This document shows, in pieces, positions 17,452-25,875 of a stretch of DNA of 64,000 bases. Source of the stretch: Gloeobacter violaceus PCC 7421 (lineage in GTDB: Bacteria; Cyanobacteriota; Cyanobacteriia; Gloeobacterales; Gloeobacteraceae). Position 1 is the stretch's first letter; each line of letters starts with the position of its first letter. Location of the stretch: contig NC_005125.1 of assembly GCF_000011385.1 (NCBI RefSeq), positions 1,426,001 to 1,490,000 on the forward strand, read 5' to 3'. The position numbers were made by a program, and so were the translations under genes. The notes below the pieces were generated by a model, which had not been told where the DNA came from, searched no databases, and was given only the letters and a program-made list of their open reading frames with translations.

Positions 17452-18357
17452 TCAACGGCTGTGCTCGCCCAGCATCTTGAAGGCGATCTCCAGACTCGCC
17501 TTCATGCGGTTGAAGGCTTTGCCGAGCATGCCAATCTCATCACCCGCATCTTCAGGAAAGTTGTCGCTCGATTGGCCTGTGCTCACCTGCTCGGCGGTCT
17601 GGGCCATGCGCACAATCGGGAGGGTGACCGTTTGCCTGAGCAGCACCGTGATCACCCCGGCAAAAATTACAAAAAAGCCCGCCAGGATGCTCACCACCAG
17701 CACCCAGGAGCGCACCGCACTCGCGTAGACCGCTTCGACCGGCACGGAGATGAGCTGGATGGCGATGATTTCGCCCAGTTTCCACCCGAAGCCGTTTTTG
17801 TCGCCGTAGACATTCAGCATGCTCTTGGGGGCTATCTCCGGGGTGCTGTGGCACTGCAGGCAACTGGGCTCGGACACCTTTAAAGGCCGGGCGACGTAGA
17901 ACACTTCGCCGCCGGGCTGTTCACGAAAACCGCTGATTTCTTTGGTGGCGGTTTCGCTGCGAAAGCGCCCGACCAGGGCTTCTTCAAAAGCGTCCGCCTT
18001 GTCGCGCAGGTTGGTCGGGTTGGGGGCGGCCTCTTTATAGAAAAAACTCCGGTACTCCTCGTTGCCGCGCAGGTTCTCAAAGACGGTGGTGGCCGAAAAA
18101 GACGGAATGCGCTCCGGGTGAAAGTCGGTCTCGTCGCTCATCTGACCTGAAAGAATGGCAGGTTCGACGTTCAAGTCGGTGTACTGGCGAATGGCGAGCA
18201 TCGTCTGCATGAGCATCCCCGCCTTCGAGGCGATTTCGCGCTCGGCGTTCTGCTGCAGGACAAACGAGAGCATCGCGCCGCTGCCCACGATCGTGCAGGC
18301 GGAAGCGAGCAACAGGATGAGGCCGAACTTGGCTCCGAGTCTGAGGTTCTTGAACAT
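17452..18357 (-). CDS. Membrane c-heme sensor: Tll0287-like (DUF3365) plus HAMP
   Basis: A 301-residue protein with a transmembrane helix at about residues 10-32, a periplasmic DUF3365/Tll0287-like domain with the covalent heme motif CLQCH (about residue 165), and a second transmembrane helix near residues 215-240. A HAMP linker (TLPIVRMAQTAEQVS followed by DEIGMLGKAFNRM) ends the protein. Start at 18357 (MFKNLRLG) puts the first helix at the N-terminus; a longer reading back to 18423 exists. There is no kinase, cyclase or methyl-accepting output domain after HAMP. It probably senses redox or small gases and must signal through another protein. Confidence 0.85.
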   Translation of the reverse strand: MFKNLRLGAKFGLILLLASACTIVGSGAMLSFVLQQNAEREIASKAGMLMQTMLAIRQYTDLNVEPAILSGQMSDETDFHPERIPSFSATTVFENLRGNEEYRSFFYKEAAPNPTNLRDKADAFEEALVGRFRSETATKEISGFREQPGGEVFYVARPLKVSEPSCLQCHSTPEIAPKSMLNVYGDKNGFGWKLGEIIAIQLISVPVEAVYASAVRSWVLVVSILAGFFVIFAGVITVLLRQTVTLPIVRMAQTAEQVSTGQSSDNFPEDAGDEIGMLGKAFNRMKASLEIAFKMLGEHSR

Positions 18358-18639
18358 CGGCTCGTAAAAAGTAGAGTGTATTTCGGTGCTCACTTGGCTG
18401 CCTGCGGTGTGCTGGATATGCACCCCGAGTTTAAACCGCCTTGCGGGCGGGATTGCCGATTTGCGTTACCCGGCGCTGCCGGTCGCTATGCTCTAGGGCA
18501 AGTATCCGGTGAAAGTGCAGGGCCGAAAAGGCTGCCTCCTCGTGCAGGCGCTCCGAAGGGCACCCCAGAATTCCCCAGACGGGGCCGGCTCCACCGAAAA
18601 ACGCCGCCGCAGTGGGGGCACTGGGTAGGGATGTGGGTG
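18358..18639. other. Intergenic stretch without a clear gene
   Basis: This region contains the upstream side of the c-heme sensor gene and the beginning of the degenerate WD40 region. Overlapping frames are open only because of high GC. No terminator or RNA gene was recognised. Confidence 0.3.
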
Positions 18640-19187
18640 TGGCTCCGGCATTGAGCCCTGACGGGAGGACGCCGGTAAGCGGCGGCGACCACCAGGTGCG
18701 GCTGTGGACCTTTACCGCCGCCTACATGCGCGATCCGCCCTCGGTCGAATGCCGTAAACTCTACAGCCACGCCGCCACCCGTCGAGATCGTCCCTAGACC
18801 GAAACCGCCGGCCCCCGTGCTCAGGCCGCCGGAGATCGTTTTTTTGCGCATCGACGGCAAGCCAGCCCCGGCCGACCACCCAGTCGAGATCTACAACCCC
18901 AAAAAGCCCGCCAAGCATCTGACCATCGGCCGGCAGGTCAAAGGCGAGAAGCTCACCGTCGCATTGCTGCCGGCCCCGGGAACGGTGGGAGCCACCGGCT
19001 CACTTTCCTGTGTGCCCAGCAAAACCGAGGGCAGCAACATCCTCAGCCTCAAAGCCACCAACCCGGCCGGTGCGCTCGTCCGCTCGGTAACGATCGAGAC
19101 CTACGGTGTGCCGAGCCGGCGGTCTCGCCACCCCCGCCGGGGCCTGTTCCACCGACTCCCTTCAAACCCCAGGAGATCAAGCTATGA
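18640..19187 (+). pseudogene. Frameshifted WD40/Pro-rich/beta-domain gene
   Basis: Three plus-strand frames each carry part of one plausible protein. The first encodes a WD40 repeat end (LSPDGRTPVSGGDHQVRLW, about 18652-18708). The next frame, open across 18760-19105, encodes a Pro-rich linker (PPPVEIVPRPKPPAPVLRPPE) and a beta-rich domain beginning IVFLRIDGKPAPADHPVEIY. The last frame encodes a Pro-rich tail (AEPAVSPPPPGPVPPTPF) ending at a stop at 19185-19187. That stop overlaps the ATG of the FHA gene as ATGA, which suggests that this frame was once the genuine one and coupled to FHA. At least one, probably two, frameshifts separate the pieces. Confidence 0.5.
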
Positions 19188-19756
19188 CGACCCTGTGCCC
19201 CGAATGCGGCACCCAGAACCCCGAAGGCACGCCCTACTGCATCGAGTGCGGCGCCGATCTCGCTCAGGCGGCGGCCCAACCGGCCGGCCCCGGCGAACCG
19301 TCTTCTTCCCCATCACCGGAGGTTTCCATGACGTCTTCTTCAGAACCGCTGCGTCCCGCCGCCGAGCTGAACGGTGCCGCCAACGCGCGCATCGCTTCTC
19401 CGGCAACCTATCTGCAGTTGGAGCGGGCCGTGCTCGTTCACCTTGCCACGGGCGAGCGCTTCGAAGTGCCGGTTACCCAGTCCTCGGTGGTGATCGGCAA
19501 GCCCAACGACGAGGTGAATGTCGATATCGACCTGTCCCACCTGGCGGGCGCCGACATCGTCTCGCGCATCCACGCGCTGGTGCGCGAGGAGGAGGGCGAT
19601 TTTTATCTGGAAGATGCCGGCAGCAGTAACGGCACTTTCCTCAACGGCGAAGCGCTCAAACCCGGCGCCCGCTTCCGGCGCAAACTCCAACCGGGCGACA
19701 CGCTGGCGCTGGGCAAAAACGAAAAGATCGCCTTTCGCTTCGAGATCACCGAGTAG
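19184..19756 (+). CDS. Zinc-ribbon plus FHA-domain protein
   Basis: The 190-residue protein starts at ATG 19184, after an AGGAG. Residues 4-25 are a zinc ribbon (CPECGTQNPEGTPYCIECG). A flexible Ala/Pro/Ser linker follows to about residue 80. The C-terminal 110 residues form an FHA domain with the phosphothreonine-binding signature VIGKPNDEVNVDIDLS, SRIHALV and DAGSSNGTFLNG. FHA domains recognise phosphothreonine on kinase substrates, so the Hanks kinase at 14508 is a candidate partner. The gene overlaps the end of the decayed upstream gene, which suggests an original operon. Confidence 0.88.
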   Translation: MTTLCPECGTQNPEGTPYCIECGADLAQAAAQPAGPGEPSSSPSPEVSMTSSSEPLRPAAELNGAANARIASPATYLQLERAVLVHLATGERFEVPVTQSSVVIGKPNDEVNVDIDLSHLAGADIVSRIHALVREEEGDFYLEDAGSSNGTFLNGEALKPGARFRRKLQPGDTLALGKNEKIAFRFEITE

Positions 19757-19798
19757 CAAAAGCACGGCTCGAAGCCCGCAAAAATCCGAGCAGCGATT

Positions 19799-20086
19799 GT
19801 GGCCGCTGCCCTACGATGTTGCATCCACCGCGTCGAGTTTCCCGGCTTCACGGTGCTGGAGTTTCACTACCGGGTACTGCAACTGAATCGGCTCAACTGG
19901 CGCGACTATATGAGGCAGGAGAACCCGGTGGCCAGCGCCTTGATGGCCAAAATGCGCATTGCACCCGGCGAACGGCCCATCGAACAGGTGCGCACACTTT
20001 CAGTCGCCGAACTTGAAGCGCTCAGCGAAGCTTTGCTGGATTTCCATGAACTTGCAGATCTGATCACCTGGCTGGCTCAGAAATAA
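19799..20086 (+). pseudogene. DUF4351/Rpn-type transposase-nuclease remnant
   Basis: The frame encodes FTVLEFHYRVLQLNRLNW and PVASALMAKMRIAPGERP, which match the middle of cyanobacterial Rpn-like PD-(D/E)XK transposase-nucleases. It then jumps directly to the C-terminal DUF4351 segment (LSVAELEALSEALLDFHELADL). The catalytic N-terminal half is missing and the region between the two blocks is deleted. Full-length relatives have about 300 residues. It is therefore a remnant, and its 3' end overlaps the end of the HAD gene on the other strand. Confidence 0.6.
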
Positions 20087-20727
20087 TCCATCTCCAAAAG
20101 CCTGGCGAGCGAATTGATAGTGTCGGCACCGGCCGCTCCGGAGCGGTCGACTTTGAAGACTCGGATACCGGCTGCTTTGGCGCCGATCACATCCTCGGTC
20201 GAGTCGCCGACGTGGATGGCTTCGTCGACTGAACAACCCAGCCGCTGCAGAGCGTGGGTAAAAAGGCGCGGGTCGGGCTTGGCGTGGCCCACCTCGGTAG
20301 AGATGGCCACCACCTGAAAATAACCGCGTAGCCCAAGCGCTTCTAGAACCGGGTAAAGCCGCTCGTCGAAGTTGGAGACCACTGCGAGGACCAGACTGCG
20401 CGAACGCAGTTCGGCGAGCACACCGACGGTCTCCGGGTAGACAAACCAGGGCTCGGCAGTGGCGAAGTGACTCCAGACCCGCTCGAAGTAAGCCTCGAAA
20501 TCGGGAAAATCGGTGTCGGTAAACGTCTGGGCCACCACGGAGCGCCACCAGGGCCGCGCATCGGCGTTCGGGGACCGACGGGCGGCGAAGGCCACGCAAA
20601 AGTGCTTTTCGATCGCTTCGGGATCGCTTTTGACCCCGAAAGTCCGGGCGATGGCGCTGTAAATTTCGCCCACCGAGCCGCGTACTCCGAACAGAGTACC
20701 GACGGCGTCAAAGAGCACCGCCTTCAC
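20077..20727 (-). CDS. HAD-superfamily hydrolase
   Basis: A 216-residue phosphatase-like protein. Motif I is FDAVGTLFG near the N-terminus (nucleophile Asp7). Motif II lies in VVSNFD, motif III is the Lys in GHAKPDP, and motif IV is HVGDSTEDVIGAKAAG. The cap is a helical C1 insertion as in the HDHD3/DREG-2 group. The substrate is unknown. The start overlaps the stop of the upstream 328-residue gene by 4 bp, so these two are an operon. Confidence 0.9.
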   Translation of the reverse strand: MKAVLFDAVGTLFGVRGSVGEIYSAIARTFGVKSDPEAIEKHFCVAFAARRSPNADARPWWRSVVAQTFTDTDFPDFEAYFERVWSHFATAEPWFVYPETVGVLAELRSRSLVLAVVSNFDERLYPVLEALGLRGYFQVVAISTEVGHAKPDPRLFTHALQRLGCSVDEAIHVGDSTEDVIGAKAAGIRVFKVDRSGAAGADTINSLARLLEMDYF

Positions 20728-21710
20728 TGACCGGCACCCAGGGTACCCCGCAGCCAGGTCGCCTCCAGGGGTGCCGAGCGCACTTCGAAGATCCAGCTTT
20801 CCTGGCCGTCGTCACCCCTCAAAAGTGCCCAGCCGCCCTGCCACTGGCTCTCGTCCTTCAAAGCCGACAGGCCGACTTCACCGGCCAACTGGGCCACCCG
20901 TGCCACCCGCGCGAGGGGGACGGCCTGGGAAACGGGATCTTGCACGACGACCTGGGCACTCCAGAGGCCCGCGTTGAGGCTGAGGCGCAACTGGGCGGGC
21001 CACTCGCAGCGCTCCAGAAAAGTCTGCAACAGGGCAGGCTCGATCTGGGGGACAGAGGCGGCGGGGCGAACCTGCACGATGCGCTGCCCGGCGCCCACCG
21101 GTCCGGCGGCGCGCACCGGCAGGTCCGGATAAGCCTGCGCGAGGGGAGGAACCGAGTTGATGAAATGGGTCTGCCAGAGGATGCGGGCCGCCTCGATCCA
21201 GGTCCAGAGCATCTGCCAGGTGGGCGTCCATGGGCCGCCGCGCGGCGGCCGAACCTTCCAGGCGCGCGGGCGCTTCTCGATGAGCGCCTGGATCTGGGCA
21301 TTATCGAGATCGCCCAATCCGGCCGGAAGAAACTGGATCGCGCCTTGCGCGTCTACTTCAAAATGTTCCGCGCGCAAGTGCAACGCCTCAAGGCCCGCCT
21401 GCAAAAACGGCACGAACGCTTCTACCTCCTCGTCCTCGTCCCAGTGGCCGAGTTTTGGGAAGTCCTGAATGCAGGCAATCAACGGCGGGGTTTCGAGGCT
21501 AAATACCCGCCACTCCTCGCCACCGATGAGCGAGCGGATGGTCTCCGTGCCCTCGACCACCAGTTCACTGTCAGGCGGCTCCTTCCAGGATCGCACCGGC
21601 CCGGGGAGGTAGAGTTTCCATTGCTCCCCCTCGCCGCGCCAGACGTTGAACTGTTCCGAGATGGCCGCCCGCGCCCAGGGTTTGTCCAGTATTTCTGCCA
21701 GTGCGAACAC
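20724..21710 (-). CDS. Conserved hypothetical protein, 328 residues
   Basis: I do not recognise a named family. The protein is soluble with no signal peptide and is rich in Trp (for example PRAWKVRPPRGGPWTPTW near the middle). It starts at GTG 21710 (MFALAEILDKPWARA). The C-terminal 90 residues look like a small alpha/beta unit. It sits between tsaD and the HAD hydrolase on the same strand and overlaps the HAD start by 4 bp. Confidence 0.65.
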   Translation of the reverse strand: MFALAEILDKPWARAAISEQFNVWRGEGEQWKLYLPGPVRSWKEPPDSELVVEGTETIRSLIGGEEWRVFSLETPPLIACIQDFPKLGHWDEDEEVEAFVPFLQAGLEALHLRAEHFEVDAQGAIQFLPAGLGDLDNAQIQALIEKRPRAWKVRPPRGGPWTPTWQMLWTWIEAARILWQTHFINSVPPLAQAYPDLPVRAAGPVGAGQRIVQVRPAASVPQIEPALLQTFLERCEWPAQLRLSLNAGLWSAQVVVQDPVSQAVPLARVARVAQLAGEVGLSALKDESQWQGGWALLRGDDGQESWIFEVRSAPLEATWLRGTLGAGQ

Positions 21711-21767
21711 CCGTCCACTCCAGGGGTCGTATCCGTAGGCTCAATTGTCCCACATTGTGACCAGCGC

Positions 21768-22796
21768 TCAAGGGACCGGCAGGCACTGGTAAAGGCTGTC
21801 ACACGCTTCGAGCGACAAGCGCGATTGCACCGGCAGATCGAGAGATGAACGGAACCCCCTCTCGAAGCGGGCCACCCCGGCGCAGGCGATCATCGCCGCG
21901 TTGTCGGTACAAAAGTGCATCGGCGGGAAAACGGCCCGGTAGGGTCCGGCTTGCCCGAGGCGTTCGCGCAAGCCGCGGTTGGCGGAGACGCCCCCCGCCA
22001 CCACCACCGTGTCATAGCCGGTGTGGGCCAGGGCCAACTCCACCCGCTCGGCCAGGGTCTCTACCACGGTGCGCTGGAAGCTCGCGGCCAGATCCGCCCG
22101 GTCGATGGGCAGACGCTGGAGCCGGTGTTTTTCGGCCAGGCGCAGCACGGCGGTCTTCAGGCCGCTGAAGCTGGTGTCGAAGGGCGATTCGACCCGCCCC
22201 CCCGGCAGCGCAAAGGCGCGCGGGTCTCCCCGCTGCGCCAATTTGTCGATCGCAGGACCGCCCGGGTAACCAAGTCCCAGTACCCGCGCCACCTTGTCGT
22301 AGGCTTCGCCCACGGCGTCGTCGCGGGTGCGCCCCAGGATGCGGTAGCGGCCATGATCCTCGACAGCCACCAAGCTGGTGTGTCCCCCCGAGACGAGCAG
22401 ACACAAAAAGGGCGGCTCCAGGGCCGGGTCGCTCAAAAAAGCCGAGTAGATGTGACCTTCGAGGTGGTGGATGCCGACCAGCGGCCTGGCGTGAACGAGA
22501 GCCAGGGTCTTGGCTGCCATCGATCCCATCAGCAACGAGCCGACCAGGCCGGGAGCACAGGTAAAGGCGACAGCGTCGATGTCGGCCCACCCCAGGCCGC
22601 CCTCGGCAAAACACGCCGCGATCACCCCGCCCAACGCCTGCAGGTGCTCGCGCGAGGCGACCTCCGGCACAACACCGCCGGTCAGGCGGTGCACGTCGAT
22701 TTGCGAAGCGATGATCGACGCGACGACGGTCCGACCGCGCACGATGGCGGCGGCGCTTTCGTCACAACTGGTCTCGATGGCAAAGATGGTTGTCAC
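21768..22796 (-). CDS. tsaD: tRNA N6-threonylcarbamoyladenosine transferase TsaD
   Basis: TsaD (Kae1/Gcp family) transfers threonylcarbamoyl to A37 of tRNAs that read ANN codons, with TsaB, TsaE and TsaC. The 342-residue protein has the ASKHA fold with IFAIETSCDESAAAIV at the N-terminus, the metal-binding HHLEGHIYSAFL (HxxxH), SGGHTSLV, GEAYDKVARVLGLGYPGGP and VVAGGVSANRGLRE. The start overlaps the upstream 278-residue gene by 4 bp. Confidence 0.97.
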   Translation of the reverse strand: MTTIFAIETSCDESAAAIVRGRTVVASIIASQIDVHRLTGGVVPEVASREHLQALGGVIAACFAEGGLGWADIDAVAFTCAPGLVGSLLMGSMAAKTLALVHARPLVGIHHLEGHIYSAFLSDPALEPPFLCLLVSGGHTSLVAVEDHGRYRILGRTRDDAVGEAYDKVARVLGLGYPGGPAIDKLAQRGDPRAFALPGGRVESPFDTSFSGLKTAVLRLAEKHRLQRLPIDRADLAASFQRTVVETLAERVELALAHTGYDTVVVAGGVSANRGLRERLGQAGPYRAVFPPMHFCTDNAAMIACAGVARFERGFRSSLDLPVQSRLSLEACDSLYQCLPVP

Positions 22797-23629
22797 AGCA
22801 GCGATTCGAGGGCGCGCAGCATCCGGGTTTGATAGTCAAGGTGTCCCCTCGCTCGATCGTAATCCAAGCAATCGCGGTGCTGGGCTTCGACATTGAAGTA
22901 GCGCACACGGTTGCGGGCCGCCCACACCGAGAGCGACCCGTCATCGGCTATACGGGCGGGCTGCAGCACAACGTTGAATCCCAAGGTGCGCAGGGCGTCA
23001 AAATCGCCTGCCTCGGTGACTAGAAAAAAATCGTCCGGATCCGCGCCGGTGGCCCGGTAGACGGCCGGCTTTTCGGAGCGCTTGAAGACGCTGCGCACGT
23101 TCAGGCTGCCGTCGGTGTTGTTGTGCAGCCCCACCAGCGGCCCGTAGGAGCGCCCGAGCCATTCCCCAAGTGTGGCCAATACCTGTGCGCCGATGCGGGC
23201 GAAATGGGTACCCGCCAGATCTAGATCCGTAGGCCCAAAGCTCGCCGCAGCCGGAGGCACCACGGCGCACTTGGGCCGCAAGGCGGTAATCTGTGCAGCC
23301 ACCACCCGCGGCTCGGAGTACATCCGGTTGGGATCGCACCAGAGGCGGCGACCGCCCAGGTGTTGATAGATGTAGCGCCGACCTGTCTGTTGAAGTTCGA
23401 TGAGCACCCCGGAAGGACGGCTTTGCCACCACCGCTCCACCGCGCGCACCGCGATGTTTTCGTCGTCGTGGGGAACAAAGTAAAGCGGCCCCGGCTGCCC
23501 ACTGTCGCGGACCACCAGCTTCAGCTTGTCCGCCGGATTGCCGAGCAGGACCGAGTGCTCTCCGGCTGCAGCCGACAATCCTCCCACCGGCAGCGCCCCC
23601 AGCAAATTCAACACTTCTCGCCGCCGCAT
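22793..23629 (-). CDS. Exported protein of unknown function (Tat-like signal)
   Basis: A 278-residue protein whose N-terminus MRRREVLNLLGALPVGGLSAAA looks like a twin-arginine signal. The mature part contains LYFVPHDDENIAVRAVERW, GPLVGLHNNTDGSLNVRS and ATGADPDDFFLVTE. These acidic/His patches suggest a hydrolase-type site, but I cannot name a family. It is the first gene of the leftward group that includes tsaD, overlapping it by 4 bp, and is divergent from cruF. Confidence 0.6.
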   Translation of the reverse strand: MRRREVLNLLGALPVGGLSAAAGEHSVLLGNPADKLKLVVRDSGQPGPLYFVPHDDENIAVRAVERWWQSRPSGVLIELQQTGRRYIYQHLGGRRLWCDPNRMYSEPRVVAAQITALRPKCAVVPPAAASFGPTDLDLAGTHFARIGAQVLATLGEWLGRSYGPLVGLHNNTDGSLNVRSVFKRSEKPAVYRATGADPDDFFLVTEAGDFDALRTLGFNVVLQPARIADDGSLSVWAARNRVRYFNVEAQHRDCLDYDRARGHLDYQTRMLRALESLL

Positions 23630-23825
23630 CCGGCCTCCCGAGCTTCTACCATAGAATCAACCCGATCCCGGCCTTGGCTCGGCTACCCACCAAACTGGAC
23701 GCCGCCTTCTCTGACCGGGCTGTCGATGCCGTATACTGCTGGTTGTGAAGTTTTGTTTCCGGCAAAGCCTTGTCGGTGCGCTTCACGCTGTGGCTCATCT
23801 TGGCTGTTCTCATACGAGTTATTCG

Positions 23826-24692
23826 ATGAAATCATTAAACCTGGCCAGAAACGTTCTGACCTCGTTGCACATCGGATCGCTGCTTTTCGGGCTGTACGGG
23901 CTGGTGATTCTGCCGCGCTCGCCGGAATTTCTGGCAAACATGCCGCCCGAGGGCATGGCGATTATGGAATTCGGCATGGCCCACGGCGGTGCCGTTTACA
24001 TCGTCTTCGGCGCCCTGGCCGTGGGGCTCTGGGGGGCGCAAATCCTGGGGATGCGCCAACTGCTGATGTTCCTGGTGCCGTCCTTCTTGCTCTCGCTGGC
24101 CAGCGAGTTGCTCGGCACAAGCACGGGCTTTCCGTTCGGCGCCTACTCCTACACCGAACTGTTGGGTCCGAAGATATTGGGATTGGTGCCCTTCGTCATC
24201 CCGCTGTCATGGTTTTACATGGGCCTGGTCTCCTACATGCTCGCGCGGGCGATCTTCGGCGAAGCGCGGGGTGTCCTGGGCGTGGTCGGCCCGCTGCTGT
24301 TGGGAGCCTGGTTTTTGACCGCCTGGGATCTGGTGCTCGACCCGGCGATGGCCGTGGCCGATCCGAAGTTCTGGGTCTGGTTGGAGACGGGGCCATTCTT
24401 CGGGATGCCGCTGCAGAACTTTGCCGGTTGGTTCGGTACGGGGCTGTTGTTCATGGCGGTGGCGCGCGGACTTTGGGGAACCAACCCGCCGGTACCCACC
24501 CGCGCCCAACTCACCTTCCCGCTGATTATCTATGTCGCGAATATTTTCTTCTCGGCGGTGATGAGTATCGGGGCGGGCCTCTACATCCCGGTATTGATGG
24601 GGTTGGTGCTCGGTTTGCTGCCGGTGGTCTGGGCCTGGTGGTGCGGGGCGACAAACCCCGAGCCGCAACTGACCGGCGGCCGGGCCGGCTAG
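23826..24692 (+). CDS. cruF: Gamma-carotene 1'-hydroxylase CruF
   Basis: CruF is a membrane carotenoid hydratase that adds water to the psi-end of gamma-carotene or related carotenes on the way to myxol- or oscillol-type xanthophylls. The 288-residue protein has about seven to eight hydrophobic segments and the family hallmark TSTGFPFGAYSYTELLGPK (about residues 99-117). ATG 23826 (MKSLNLARN) is preferred; an in-frame start 27 codons upstream adds a Cys-rich, unlikely leader. The stop codon is immediately followed by the GTG of cruG, indicating translational coupling. Confidence 0.9.
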   Translation: MKSLNLARNVLTSLHIGSLLFGLYGLVILPRSPEFLANMPPEGMAIMEFGMAHGGAVYIVFGALAVGLWGAQILGMRQLLMFLVPSFLLSLASELLGTSTGFPFGAYSYTELLGPKILGLVPFVIPLSWFYMGLVSYMLARAIFGEARGVLGVVGPLLLGAWFLTAWDLVLDPAMAVADPKFWVWLETGPFFGMPLQNFAGWFGTGLLFMAVARGLWGTNPPVPTRAQLTFPLIIYVANIFFSAVMSIGAGLYIPVLMGLVLGLLPVVWAWWCGATNPEPQLTGGRAG

Positions 24693-25871
24693 GTGGACTG
24701 GACGGCACCGCTGCTTGCTTTGCAGGCGATTGCGCTATTGATCCTGATGGCGCGTCTGGCCGGGGGCCGGACGCGCACGCCGCCTTTAGAACCGATGATG
24801 CGTTCCAAGAAGGGTTCTGTACGGGTGAGCGCGGTGGTGCCCACCCTCAACGAGGAAGCTCGCCTCGGCCCCTGCCTGGAGGGCCTGCACCGCCAGGGAC
24901 CGGAACTGGTGGAGGTGCTTGTTGTTGACAGCCGCTCCACCGACGGCACGGTGGCGCTTGTGGAGGCGATGGCCCGCCGCGATCCGCGCTTTCGGGTGGT
25001 CTACGACGATCCGCTGCCGACGGGGTGGATAGGCCGTCCCTGGGCGCTGCATTTTGGTTTTTTGCGCACCGACCCGGCCAGCGAATGGGTGCTCGACATC
25101 GACGCCGACACCGAGCCCCAACCCGGGTTGGTCAACGCCGTGGTGGAGGCCGCCCGCAAAGGCGGCTTCGACGCGCTGAGCCTCTCGCCCCAGTTTCGGT
25201 TGGTGAGCCTTGCGGAATTCTGGTTGCAACCGGCTTTGCTGCTCACCCTTATTTACCGCTTTGGTCCATCCGGGACCGCGAAGCCCCCGCGTCCCGGGCG
25301 GATCATGGCCAACGGCCAGTGCTTTTTGATGAAGCGGCAGTTGCTGGTGCGTGTGGGCGGTCACGCGGCGGCCCGGCGCTCGTTTTGCGATGACATCACC
25401 CAGGCGCGCGCCCTGGCGGCGGCAGGAGCACGGGTGGGATTTTTCGACGGAGCCCGGCTGATTAAAGTGCGCATGTACAGCTCGGCGCTGGAGACCTGGA
25501 ACGAGTGGGGCCGCTCGCTCGATCTCAAAGATGCCTCTACTCCTCTCTGGCAAGCTTTCGACTGCGCATTTCTGCTGCTGGCCCAAGGGTTGCCAATCCC
25601 GGTGTTGCTGGCGCTCGCTCTCACCAGCCCGCCCGCCGGTTTCACACTGGCCGCTTTTGGGTGGGTGAACGGTTTGCTGCTTGCCATCCGCGTGTTGTTG
25701 CTTTTTGGGGTGCGGGGCTCCTACGAGCACTTGCGCTGGAGCTTTTGGCTCTCGCCCCTGGCCGATCCGCTTGCGGTTTTGCGCATCTGGATCTCGGCGC
25801 TCACGGTGCCCCGGCGTTGGCGCGGGCGCACTTACAGCGATCTCGAACATTCGACCGGCGCGAAGCAGTAG
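24693..25871 (+). CDS. cruG: Carotenoid 2-O-glycosyltransferase CruG
   Basis: CruG is a family 2 glycosyltransferase that attaches the sugar to myxol- or oscillol-type carotenoids, giving myxoxanthophyll-like glycosides that stabilise membranes. The 392-residue protein has an N-terminal hydrophobic segment and the GT-A domain beginning VSAVVPTLNEEARLGPCLEG. The metal-binding DIDADTEPQPG (about residue 133) and FCDDITQARAL follow, with a pair of C-terminal membrane helices. The start is GTG 24693, abutting the cruF stop. Pairing with cruF is the strongest support for the name. Confidence 0.9.
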   Translation: MDWTAPLLALQAIALLILMARLAGGRTRTPPLEPMMRSKKGSVRVSAVVPTLNEEARLGPCLEGLHRQGPELVEVLVVDSRSTDGTVALVEAMARRDPRFRVVYDDPLPTGWIGRPWALHFGFLRTDPASEWVLDIDADTEPQPGLVNAVVEAARKGGFDALSLSPQFRLVSLAEFWLQPALLLTLIYRFGPSGTAKPPRPGRIMANGQCFLMKRQLLVRVGGHAAARRSFCDDITQARALAAAGARVGFFDGARLIKVRMYSSALETWNEWGRSLDLKDASTPLWQAFDCAFLLLAQGLPIPVLLALALTSPPAGFTLAAFGWVNGLLLAIRVLLLFGVRGSYEHLRWSFWLSPLADPLAVLRIWISALTVPRRWRGRTYSDLEHSTGAKQ

Positions 25872-25875
25872 TCTT

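Noticed and set aside
18817-19629. 270-codon frame spanning the WD40/FHA region
   Set aside because: Its first third belongs to the decayed gene and the rest is an Arg-rich shadow of the FHA frame.
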